Source of the DNA: Chloroflexota bacterium
Lineage (GTDB): Bacteria > Chloroflexota > Dehalococcoidia > Lucifugimonadales > UBA1127
DNA: 8,355 bases
NCBI GenBank assembly: GCA_028873745.1
Contig: JAPPNT010000095.1
Span: 1-8,355 of the forward strand
Reading direction: 5' to 3'
Numbering within the stretch: position 1 is the first letter of the stretch; each line of letters opens with the position of its first letter. Positions 1-5,663 of the stretch are shown here, one piece after another. Under the pieces are notes generated by a model. That model was not told where the DNA came from. It saw only the letters and a list, made by a program, of their open reading frames with translations, and ran no database searches. A program made the position numbers and the translations under genes.

Positions 1-1044
1 GCTCCAGGTGATGTCGTAGAGGCAGTCGCGGAACCCGTCGGCGTCCTGGTCGTCGCCGGTCTGGCGCAGGCACTCGGCGGTGATGTAGACGTCGTCGTAG
101 GTGGAGCTCAGGTGCCACGGCAGGGAGACGTAGCCGTAGCGCTCGCGGAAGGCGGCGACTACCTCCTGCCCCTTGCGGTTGTCGGGGTGAATGTCGGCGG
201 CGATGGCTTTCATGCCGGTGGCCGCGTCTCCGGCGACCTGCAGCGCGGTCGCGCCGAGGGAGACGGTCTCGGCGTAGATGGGGCCTTCGAAGCCGAGCTC
301 GCGGGCCTGCTTGAGGATGGCGCCGGCCGAGAACTCCGACTGCGGCGCGAGGTGCAGGGCGTCCGGCGACTCGGCGAACAGCTTGCTGAGCTGCGAGCGG
401 AAGTCGGTCACGTCCGAGGCGAAGGCCTCCGCCGCGACCACCTGCCCGCCGTGGGCCTCGAACCGCTCGACTGTACTGCGGCGGACGCCCTGGGCGTAGT
501 CGGTGGACTCGGTGATCGTCGCGAGGCGGCGGACGCCGTCGGCCCAGAGGAGGTCGCCGGTGAGGAGGCCAACCTCGATGTCGCTGATCTGGGTGCGGAA
601 GATGTAGTCGCCGGCGTGGGCGATGTCGGCGTTGCTGGCCATGCCGGAGAAGAGGACGATGCCGTCGGCCTCGGCGAGGGGCGCGGCGCCGAGCATCGCG
701 CCGCTGCAGGACGTGCCGAGGATGATCTTGACGCCGTCGACAGAGGTCAGCTTCCGGTAGGCGGCCACGGTGCCCTGCGCGCTGCACATGGAGTCCTCCA
801 CCACGAACTCCAGGGGCCGCCCGTCGATGCCGCCGGCGGCGTTGATCTCGTCGAGCGCCATCTGCTTGGATTGGTTGGCAACGACGCCGTAGGACTCGCC
901 GGGGCCGGTCAGCGACTCCATGACGCCAACGCGGAAGGGCGTCTCGTCGTCGGAGCCGCCGCAGGCCGCGAACGCGGCGAGCGTCAGCGCGAGCACGGCG
1001 GCGAGCGCGAACCCAGAACGGCGACCGGCCGGTATCATCCGCAT
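1..1044 (-). CDS. Branched-chain amino acid-type ABC transporter substrate-binding lipoprotein (LivK-like), C-terminus cut by window edge
   Basis: Extracytoplasmic solute receptor of the Peripla_BP_6 / type 1 periplasmic-binding-protein family, which captures branched-chain amino acids, amides or related small solutes for an ABC importer. I translated 348 codons with no stop to the left edge. Residues 1-28 are a lipoprotein signal peptide: Arg-rich start, hydrophobic stretch, then FAAC with the lipidated cysteine at 28. The mature protein opens with the family pattern FRVGVMESLTGPGESYG, then LDEINAAGGIDGRPLEFVVED near 64-84, LGTSCSGAM near 109-117 (ligand-contact region in LivJ/LivK) and STYDDVYITAECL near the edge. 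Four mature cysteines probably form disulfides. The ATG at 1044 is favoured over the ATG two codons later because AGGAG lies about 7 bases upstream. It follows the channel gene by 10 bases, its ribosome-binding site overlapping that gene's stop. Permease and ATPase genes, if present, would lie left of the window. The ligand cannot be told from sequence. Confidence 0.9.
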   Translation of the reverse strand, partial: MRMIPAGRRSGFALAAVLALTLAAFAACGGSDDETPFRVGVMESLTGPGESYGVVANQSKQMALDEINAAGGIDGRPLEFVVEDSMCSAQGTVAAYRKLTSVDGVKIILGTSCSGAMLGAAPLAEADGIVLFSGMASNADIAHAGDYIFRTQISDIEVGLLTGDLLWADGVRRLATITESTDYAQGVRRSTVERFEAHGGQVVAAEAFASDVTDFRSQLSKLFAESPDALHLAPQSEFSAGAILKQARELGFEGPIYAETVSLGATALQVAGDAATGMKAIAADIHPDNRKGQEVVAAFRERYGYVSLPWHLSSTYDDVYITAECLRQTGDDQDADGFRDCLYDITWS

Positions 1045-1051
1045 TCCAGTT

Positions 1052-1057
1052 CTCCTA
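1052..1057 (-). promoter_or_regulatory. Ribosome-binding site overlapping the channel gene stop codon
   Basis: Minus-strand TAGGAG: the first three bases are the TAG stop of the ion channel gene and AGGAG is the Shine-Dalgarno sequence of the LivK-like gene, 7 bases from its ATG. The arrangement suggests reinitiation or translational coupling. It also decides the start codon of the downstream gene. Confidence 0.7.
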
Positions 1058-1915
1058 CTTGTCGGCCTCGGAATCGAGGCGTTCCTGCAGGCGGCGGAGC
1101 GCGGCCTGCGTCTCGCGGATCTCGCGCAGAAGCTCGTCGGCCGTCGATGGCTCACGGAGGGCGCGGAGGGCGTCGGCTTTGGCCTCGTCGAGGCTGTTGA
1201 CGATGATGGCGATGAACATGTTGATGACGACGAACGTGCCGACGACGATGAAGCTCGTGAAGTAGATCCATGCCCACGGGTAGGTGTCCATCACGGCGTC
1301 CATGATGTCCACCCAGCCCTCCAGCGTGACGATGTTGAAGAGGGTCAGCACGGAGATGCCGAGGCTGCGCCAGTGGGCCGGGTCCTCCTCGTGGAAGAGG
1401 TGGTAGCCCATGATGGCGTAGATGTAGACGACGATGCTCATGAGCACCATCACGTGCCCCACGCTGGGGATGGCGCGGACCAGTGCGGCCACGATGACTC
1501 GAAGCTCCTTGACCGTCGTGATGAGGCGCATGATGCGGAGCAGGCGAGCGAGGCGGGAGACCATTGCGAACTCGCCCGTCGCGGGGACGAGGGAGAAGAC
1601 GATGACGGCGAAGTCGAAGATGTTCCAGCCCGAGTGGAAGTAGCGGTGGGAGCGCGGAGCGAGGGCCAGCATCTTCATCAGCGCCTCCACGATGAAGATG
1701 CCGAGTGCCACCTGGTTGCCGAGGTTCAGCAGGTCGCCGTAGTCCCGCTCGATGCGCGGAGACGTGCCGAGGCCGAGGAGGAGTGCGTTGGCGAGGATGA
1801 CGGCGATGATGAACCACTCGAAGGTGCGGGACTCCACGATTCGGCTGAGCGGTGCGGTTATGCGCTCGAGTCCCCCCTGCGTCTCGCGGTCTCCCTCAAT
1901 CTGACTGGCGCTCAC
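1055..1915 (-). CDS. Voltage-gated cation channel of the bacterial NaChBac family with a calcium-channel-like selectivity filter
   Basis: Single-domain six-helix channel subunit expected to work as a homotetramer in the cytoplasmic membrane. Numbered from the GTG at 1915 (286 residues): S1 about 32-50; S2 about 62-84 with an acidic residue in IVEALMKM; S3 about 97-110 with WNIFDF; S4 about 118-134 with arginines every third residue (R121, R124, R127, R130), the voltage sensor; S5 about 150-173; pore helix LTLFNIV about 190-196; filter T197-L198-E199-G200-W201-V202-D203; S6 about 216-240, ending NMFIAIIVNSLDEA. A C-terminal coiled coil (about 258-283) has hydrophobic positions spaced 4-3-4-3, as in the tetramerising tail of known bacterial channels. 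NaChBac and NavAb have TLESW. The glycine here matches the native Ca2+ channel CavMr, so Ca2+ permeation is inferred. The GTG start is chosen because AGAGGG lies 5 bases upstream; the frame also allows a TTG at 1954 (299 residues) without a good ribosome-binding site. Channel family is certain; ion selectivity is not. Confidence 0.93.
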   Translation of the reverse strand: MSASQIEGDRETQGGLERITAPLSRIVESRTFEWFIIAVILANALLLGLGTSPRIERDYGDLLNLGNQVALGIFIVEALMKMLALAPRSHRYFHSGWNIFDFAVIVFSLVPATGEFAMVSRLARLLRIMRLITTVKELRVIVAALVRAIPSVGHVMVLMSIVVYIYAIMGYHLFHEEDPAHWRSLGISVLTLFNIVTLEGWVDIMDAVMDTYPWAWIYFTSFIVVGTFVVINMFIAIIVNSLDEAKADALRALREPSTADELLREIRETQAALRRLQERLDSEADK

Positions 1916-1920
1916 GTGTA

Positions 1921-1926
1921 CCCTCT
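1921..1926 (-). promoter_or_regulatory. Ribosome-binding site of the channel gene
   Basis: Minus-strand AGAGGG lies 5 bases before the GTG at 1915. This favours that GTG over the in-frame TTG at 1954 as the channel start. It is a partial match to the anti-Shine-Dalgarno complement, so the choice is likely rather than certain. Confidence 0.5.
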
Positions 1927-1973
1927 GGACTGTGTTGCCGGCCGCCGGCCGCAAACACCATTGTACTGTCTGG

Positions 1974-1988
1974 CGGCGGAAACCGCCG
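1974..1988 (-). other. GC-rich hairpin between the YihY/BrkB and channel genes
   Basis: A perfect 6-bp stem (CGGCGG pairing with CCGCCG) with a 3-base loop lies 12 bases past the YihY/BrkB stop. No T-run follows on the minus strand, so it is not a standard intrinsic terminator. It may be a processing or stability hairpin. Just downstream, at 1960-1965, the minus strand reads TACAAT, 5 of 6 to a sigma-70 -10 box, but without a matching -35. A separate channel promoter is possible but unsupported. Confidence 0.3.
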
Positions 1989-2000
1989 GAATCGCCGCCG

Positions 2001-2894
2001 CTATGACTTGGGAATCGCCCGGCCCTGCTCGACGCCCTTCAGCATGCGCTCGTACTCGGACGTGAACTCCGCGCCGACTATGAGCGTGAGCGAGGACACA
2101 TAGGTCCACAGGAGGAGGACCACGACGGAGCCAAGGGAGCCGTAGACCGCCTCGAAGTTGGCGAAGTTGTCGAGGTAGAAGACGAAGAAGCCCTTGCTGA
2201 CCTCGAACGCGAAGGCGGCGAGGAGTGCGCCGGGCCAGATGTAGCGCCAGTGGGTCGTGGTGTTGGGCACGTACTTGTAGATCATCAGGAAGATGGCAAG
2301 GCTGAAGGCGAACGGCAGCACGCGCGCGATGGTGTTCACGGTCCCGTGCTCCAGGAACCGCACCATGCCCCCGGAATCGGCGGCGAGGGTGTCGGCGAAC
2401 TGCAGGAGGGACGTCGATGAGACCGACAGCAGGAAGAGCAGGCCGACGCTGAAGGCCATCGCGATGTGGCGCGCCTTGTCGATGTAGAAGGGGCGGTCCT
2501 GGTGCACGTCCCACGCGCGGTTCACGGCCTTGCTGATGGCGCCGAATATCGCGCTGGCCGACCAGAACATGCCGAGGACGCTCACGATGCCGATGGCGCT
2601 GCGGACGCCTCCCGTCGCCTCGAGGTTCTGGCGGAAAGCCTCGTCGGAGCCGGGGAGGTAGGTGCGCAGGAAGTCGAGGAACGCGCTCTCGACGGTGTCG
2701 GACGGGAGCAGCGGGCTGAAGACGGCGAGGATGCCGATGGTGAGCGGGAACAGGGACAGGATGGAGTAATAGGCGACACCCGCCGCCATGTGCGTGGCGT
2801 CGTCATGCTTCAGCTCCTGCACCGTGCGGTACACGAGCATGACCGGGGGAAACTTGAGGCACAGGCCCCACAGGAATGCAAGGATACGCGCCAT
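2001..2894 (-). CDS. YihY/virulence factor BrkB family integral membrane protein
   Basis: A 297-residue polytopic membrane protein of the YihY/BrkB family (once misassigned as ribonuclease BN); its molecular function is unsettled, with transport roles proposed for some members. Family hallmarks are visible: a short cytoplasmic N-terminal segment, then AAGVAYYSILSLFPL (about 37-51), a second helix about 96-118 ending near NRAWDV, helices about 142-165 and 187-208, YKYVPNT followed by WPGALLAAFAFEVSKG (about 207-235), and the C-terminal YGSLGSVVVLLLWTYVSSL helix (about 251-269) ending GAEFTSE. Six membrane helices and near-typical length indicate an intact gene. The ATG at 2894 has only a weak upstream match (GGCAGG about 13 bases away), so translation may be inefficient or coupled. 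It lies 73 bases downstream of the four-helix protein gene and 85 bases upstream of the channel GTG, all on the same strand. Confidence 0.9.
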   Translation of the reverse strand: MARILAFLWGLCLKFPPVMLVYRTVQELKHDDATHMAAGVAYYSILSLFPLTIGILAVFSPLLPSDTVESAFLDFLRTYLPGSDEAFRQNLEATGGVRSAIGIVSVLGMFWSASAIFGAISKAVNRAWDVHQDRPFYIDKARHIAMAFSVGLLFLLSVSSTSLLQFADTLAADSGGMVRFLEHGTVNTIARVLPFAFSLAIFLMIYKYVPNTTTHWRYIWPGALLAAFAFEVSKGFFVFYLDNFANFEAVYGSLGSVVVLLLWTYVSSLTLIVGAEFTSEYERMLKGVEQGRAIPKS

Positions 2895-2924
2895 CTAGTT
2901 CAGGCACCTGCCCCTAGAGTTTGC

Positions 2925-2949
2925 CCCCGTCGTTCCGGAAAGGACGGGG
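2925..2949 (-). other. Stable hairpin between the four-helix protein gene and the YihY/BrkB gene
   Basis: Minus-strand CCCCGTC pairs with GACGGGG (7 bp, mostly G-C) around an 11-base loop containing the self-complementary TTCCGGAA. No T-run follows, so it is not a classical intrinsic terminator. Its position in a 73-base intergenic gap fits an mRNA processing or differential-stability element, or a factor-assisted terminator. A second small palindrome, CAGGCACCTG at 2901-2910, sits just before the YihY/BrkB start. Confidence 0.4.
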
Positions 2950-2967
2950 CGATGTTCAGAAAGCCGA

Positions 2968-3381
2968 CTAGGACCCGCGCCAGAGCCTGCACCCGAGCAC
3001 ACCGAGCGACAAGGGCAGGGCCGTGTCCACGAAGGCCCAGATGACCCACGCCTGGTGGTTGCCTGCCTCGATGCTGCCGTCTGCAAGCAGCGAGAACCAG
3101 TTGTGTAGGAAGAGCACTGACACCGCGGCGACGGCGAAGAAGATGACGTTCGCCTCCAGGTACGACCGCGTCACGCCGTCCTCGGCGTCGACGGCACGCT
3201 TGCCGAGGTACGCGTACACGATGCCGAGCGCGAGGGCGATGACCATGAGAATGTCCAAAACGTTCCAGACATCCTGCACCTCAATCTCGTCGGCCAAGAG
3301 CGGGTTGATGATGAAGAACACCGCGACCGCAATTGCGACCAGGACCAGGTACGCGCCAACCGGCTTCCGAAGCGCTTCCAT
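2968..3381 (-). CDS. Unrecognised four-helix integral membrane protein (137 residues)
   Basis: I do not recognise this family. The protein has four clear hydrophobic helices: about 8-30 (VGAYLVLVAIAVAVFFIINP), 39-59 (DILMVIALALGIVYAYLG), 77-99 (ANVIFFAVAAVSVLFLHNWF) and 112-133 (WVIWAFVDTALPLSLGVLG). Short charged loops connect them (DEIEVQ, KRAVDAEDGVTRSYLE, DGSIEAGNHQ), and it ends in a basic CRLWRGS tail. No catalytic motif or signal peptide is apparent. The ATG at 3381 is chosen because a perfect AGGAGG lies 5 bases upstream; the frame stays open further upstream but that part is not protein-like. It sits 125 bases after the ABC ATPase stop and 73 bases before the YihY/BrkB start on the same strand, so it may belong to the same transcript. 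A small accessory or membrane-stress protein is possible, but no function can be assigned. Confidence 0.75.
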   Translation of the reverse strand: MEALRKPVGAYLVLVAIAVAVFFIINPLLADEIEVQDVWNVLDILMVIALALGIVYAYLGKRAVDAEDGVTRSYLEANVIFFAVAAVSVLFLHNWFSLLADGSIEAGNHQAWVIWAFVDTALPLSLGVLGCRLWRGS

Positions 3382-3386
3382 ATCGT

Positions 3387-3392
3387 CCTCCT
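3387..3392 (-). promoter_or_regulatory. Strong ribosome-binding site of the four-helix protein gene
   Basis: Minus-strand AGGAGG, a perfect Shine-Dalgarno core, ends 5 bases before the ATG at 3381. It fixes this start within a longer open frame. It is the best ribosome-binding site among the genes of this cluster. Confidence 0.75.
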
Positions 3393-3506
3393 TTTCCAAC
3401 CCCGTTGCCGCCTTTCCGACGTACATCACGATAGCAGCCCAGCTTCGGCGGGAACAAGGGCGAGAACGCCAATTACAGAAGGCTTCCGCGTGGGCGCACT
3501 GCGGCG

Positions 3507-4193
3507 CTAGGTGATGACGCCGTCGCGGATGGTGAGGACGCGGCTGCACGCCTCGCTGACGCGGGTGTCGTGGGTGACGAGCACGATAGTCTGGCCCTGC
3601 TCGCGGTTGAACCAGTGAAGAAGGGCCATGACCTCCCCGGTGCTCTCCGAGTCGAGGTTGCCGGTGGGTTCGTCGGCGAGCAGGAGGTCGGGGGAGTTCA
3701 CGAGGGCGCGGGCGATGGCGACGCGCTGCTGCTGCCCGCCGGAGAGCTCCATCGGACGGTGCCCGGCCCACTCGCCGAGGTCCACCTGCCGAAGCGCGTC
3801 CATCGCCTCGGCGCGCGCGTCGGACTTGCGGCGGCCGGCGTACTCGGCGGGGAGCGCGACGTTCTCGGCCGCCGTCAGGGTCGAGACGAGATTGAAGGAC
3901 TGGAAGACGAAGCCCATGCGCTCGGCGCGCATCCGCGTGCGCTCGCGATCATCGAGAGCGGTGACGTCCGTGTCGTCGATGACGAGGCTCGGCGCGGGGC
4001 TGGTGTCGAGGTCGGGGGAATGGAGCAGGCCGAGGATGTGCATCAGCGTGCTCTTGCCGCATCCGGACGGCCCCATGATGCCCACCATCTCGCCCGCCTC
4101 GACGGTCACATCGACGCCACGCAGCGCCCGCACGTGGTTGTTGCGGCTCAGCCGGTAGGTCTTGTGGAGGTTGTGCGCTTCCAGAAAGGCCAT
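3507..4193 (-). CDS. ABC transporter ATP-binding protein, LolD/MacB type
   Basis: A 228-residue nucleotide-binding subunit that hydrolyses ATP on the cytoplasmic face to drive the adjacent FtsX-type permease. All motifs are intact: Walker A GPSGCGKST (41-49), Q-loop Gln98 in FVFQSFNLV, signature LSGGQQQR (150-157), Walker B LLLADEP (170-176) followed by TGNLDS, and H-loop His208 in VTHD. The FVFQSFNL, LSGGQQQRVAIARAL and ADEPTGNLDS wording is typical of the MacB/LolD/FtsE exporter group rather than importers. The stretch between Walker A and the Q-loop (HSPDLDTSPAPSLVIDD) looks a few residues longer than usual. The ATG at 4193 is 8 bases after the permease TAG stop, which forms part of its TAGGAG ribosome-binding site, so the two are probably translationally coupled. 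The reading frame extends upstream through the permease gene, but that part is antisense-frame noise. The exported substrate is unknown. Confidence 0.95.
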   Translation of the reverse strand: MAFLEAHNLHKTYRLSRNNHVRALRGVDVTVEAGEMVGIMGPSGCGKSTLMHILGLLHSPDLDTSPAPSLVIDDTDVTALDDRERTRMRAERMGFVFQSFNLVSTLTAAENVALPAEYAGRRKSDARAEAMDALRQVDLGEWAGHRPMELSGGQQQRVAIARALVNSPDLLLADEPTGNLDSESTGEVMALLHWFNREQGQTIVLVTHDTRVSEACSRVLTIRDGVIT

Positions 4194-4198
4194 GGCTG

Positions 4199-4204
4199 CT
4201 CCTA
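4199..4204 (-). promoter_or_regulatory. Ribosome-binding site overlapping the permease stop codon
   Basis: Minus-strand TAGGAG: TAG terminates the permease and AGGAG serves the ATPase ATG 5 bases later. It is the same design as at 1052-1057, suggesting coupled translation that balances permease and ATPase subunits. Confidence 0.7.
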
Positions 4205-5371
4205 CCCGAACCGCAGCGCCTCGACGGGGTCGAGGCGGGCGGCGTTCCATGCCGGCAGCGCGCCCGCGACGGCGCCAAGCACCGTCGAGAACGAGACGCC
4301 CAGCGCGCCGATCCACGGCGTCATCAGGAAGAGGATGGTGCCGGAAGTCTGGCCGGCGTCGTTGGCGAAATAGACGACAACCCCCGCGAGCCCCAGGCCG
4401 ACAAGGCCGCCGATGAGACCCATCAGGCCCGCCTCCACCACCAACTCCCGCATGATGACGCCCCGGCTGGCGCCGATGGCCCGTTTGATGCCGATCTCCC
4501 GCGTGCGCTCGGCGACGCTCATGGTCATGGTGTTGATGACGGAGAGGCCGCCCACGACGATGCTGATGAGGGCCACGCTGAGGATGATGGCGTTGAGGAT
4601 GGCAACCGTAGACCCGAACTGGTCGTCGAAATCGTCGCTGGTGACGCCCCGCATCCCGGGGTGCGCCGCAGTGATCGCCTGGATGAGGGCGTGGAAGTCC
4701 TCCCCCTCCTCCGGGTAGACAATCACCATGGACGTCAACTCCGGCGGCTCCGGGCCGAACTCCGCCAAAACCGCCGGGTCCCGCGCCAGAAACTCCTGCC
4801 CTGCCGACCACGGGATGACGGCCGTGGTGTCGAAGAACATCAGCGTCGGCTCCAGCACGCCGATGACCTCGAACTCCGTGCCCCGTATCAGCATCCGGTC
4901 GCCCGGCGCCTTGCCGAACTTCCGCGCCAGGTCCGCGCCCAGCATCACCACGCGCCTGCCCTCGTCTGCTGCCGCCGTCTCCCGCCCCTGGGCGATCTCC
5001 CACCGGAAGGTCTCGTGCCCCCGGTCCACGCCGGCGGTGAACGCCACCACGAAGTCGGAGGCGCTGAAGCCGATGCCGGCGTCTTCCGGGTCCAGCATGA
5101 AATGCACCCGCGGCGCGGCCACCGCCACGCCCGGCACCGCGCCGACCTCGTCCACAATGCCGACCGGCATCGGCACGTACCCGAACCCGAAGGCCGGGTT
5201 AGTCGCGTCGCTGACGAGGATCTTGTCGTTGAAGTACGTGGAACCGCCGTCGACCAGCGCCGTCAGCTTGTTGGCCATGGCGCTCATCACCATGAGTGCC
5301 CAGATGCCCACGGTGATTCCAAGAACGGTCAGCGTGGTGCGGAGCTTTCTCCGCATGAGACTGCGCAGCAC
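4202..5371 (-). CDS. ABC transporter permease, FtsX/MacB family with MacB-type extracytoplasmic domain
   Basis: A 389-residue membrane subunit that pairs with the downstream ATPase in a MacB-like mechanotransmission or export complex. The N-terminus (LMRRKLRTTLTVLGITVGI) is the canonical MacB start, with TM1 about 12-32. A large extracytoplasmic domain (about 33-255, MacB_PCD type) contains RRVVMLGADLARKFG near 139-153 and a conserved-looking GTEFEVIGVLEP near 164-175. TM2 is about 256-282, followed by the cytoplasmic coupling segment ERTREIGIKRAIGAS (288-302), TM3 about 308-335, TM4 about 347-374 and the family C-terminus PAWNAARLDPVEALRFG. Everything expected is present, so the gene is intact. 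The start is GTG at 5371 with GGAGG 9 bases upstream; an ATG five codons in (5356) is an alternative. No MacA-type adaptor or TolC-like gene is visible, as is common for such pairs in organisms without a Gram-negative outer membrane. It is first in the minus-strand cluster. The substrate is unknown; peptides, lipids and lipoproteins are all handled by relatives. Confidence 0.94.
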   Translation of the reverse strand: MLRSLMRRKLRTTLTVLGITVGIWALMVMSAMANKLTALVDGGSTYFNDKILVSDATNPAFGFGYVPMPVGIVDEVGAVPGVAVAAPRVHFMLDPEDAGIGFSASDFVVAFTAGVDRGHETFRWEIAQGRETAAADEGRRVVMLGADLARKFGKAPGDRMLIRGTEFEVIGVLEPTLMFFDTTAVIPWSAGQEFLARDPAVLAEFGPEPPELTSMVIVYPEEGEDFHALIQAITAAHPGMRGVTSDDFDDQFGSTVAILNAIILSVALISIVVGGLSVINTMTMSVAERTREIGIKRAIGASRGVIMRELVVEAGLMGLIGGLVGLGLAGVVVYFANDAGQTSGTILFLMTPWIGALGVSFSTVLGAVAGALPAWNAARLDPVEALRFG

Positions 5372-5663
5372 GGGGCGCGTCCTCCGGGAGGCGGGATTCG
5401 GGGAGATATGGGCGTTCCAGCCGCTGCGGGCGGCACAGGAACACCGCGGCAGGTGTGTAGTCCTCTCAATTTAGTGTAGCACCGCGAGCTCGACGCCGAA
5501 TACGAGGTATAGCTGCGCCGCCGGTTACCCATAGAAATTCTGAATAGCAAGATTCCCCGGCTGTTGAACGGGCGACGGGCCGCAGGGCGGTTGCGTTCAT
5601 ACCAGTACTGCATTGCCTGCAAGGTTTATTGCTGGGTACACTCTTTCTGGAGGTATAACACTT
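5372..5663. promoter_or_regulatory. Divergent intergenic region between the ABC exporter and the family 5 binding protein
   Basis: This 292-base stretch contains no convincing gene; the open frames crossing it have no family resemblance. It must hold the start signals for both flanking genes. It has AT-richer patches (around 5461-5480, 5529-5555 and 5620-5665) in otherwise GC-rich sequence, as promoters often do. Candidate -10 hexamers reading TACACT occur once on each strand: minus at 5473-5478 and plus at 5637-5642. The plus one has TTGCCT 18 bases upstream, but it would put the transcript start on top of the ribosome-binding site, so it is weak. GGAGG at 5381-5385 (minus) serves the permease. 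No operator dyad or riboswitch fold was recognised. Confidence 0.5.
5649..5653 (+). promoter_or_regulatory. Ribosome-binding site of the family 5 binding protein gene
   Basis: GGAGG lies 10 bases before the GTG at 5664. It identifies this GTG as the start in preference to an in-frame TTG at 5613, and the choice leaves a clean lipoprotein signal peptide at the N-terminus. Confidence 0.65.

Noticed and set aside
1916..1954. TTG at 1954 as the channel start (299 residues)
   Set aside because: It has no good ribosome-binding site, whereas the GTG at 1915 has AGAGGG at 5 bases. The extra 13 residues carry no family feature. It is kept as a possible alternative only.
112..2065. Long open frames on the plus strand opposite the LivK-like and channel genes
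   Set aside because: Their translations are low-complexity, rich in Gly, Ala, Arg, Asp and Glu with no family pattern. They lie antisense to two genes with clear motifs. High GC content makes such open antisense frames common.
2001..2894. Ribonuclease BN annotation for the YihY/BrkB gene
   Set aside because: The name comes from an old misassignment. The protein is a polytopic membrane protein with no nuclease motif, and true RNase BN is the unrelated RNase Z-type enzyme.
3382..3771. Upstream extension of the four-helix protein frame to 267 residues
   Set aside because: It overlaps the ATPase coding sequence and is Arg/Pro/His-rich. The AGGAGG before the ATG at 3381 marks the real start.
4194..5003. 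Upstream extension of the ATPase reading frame giving a 498-residue protein
   Set aside because: The extension lies inside the permease gene in another frame and reads as Gly/Arg/Pro-rich noise. The ATPase family begins exactly at the ATG at 4193, which has its own ribosome-binding site.
5613..5642. TTGCCT / TACACT as a confident sigma-70 promoter for the family 5 binding protein
   Set aside because: Each hexamer matches only 4 of 6, and the implied start would fall on the ribosome-binding site, leaving almost no leader. It is listed only as a weak candidate.
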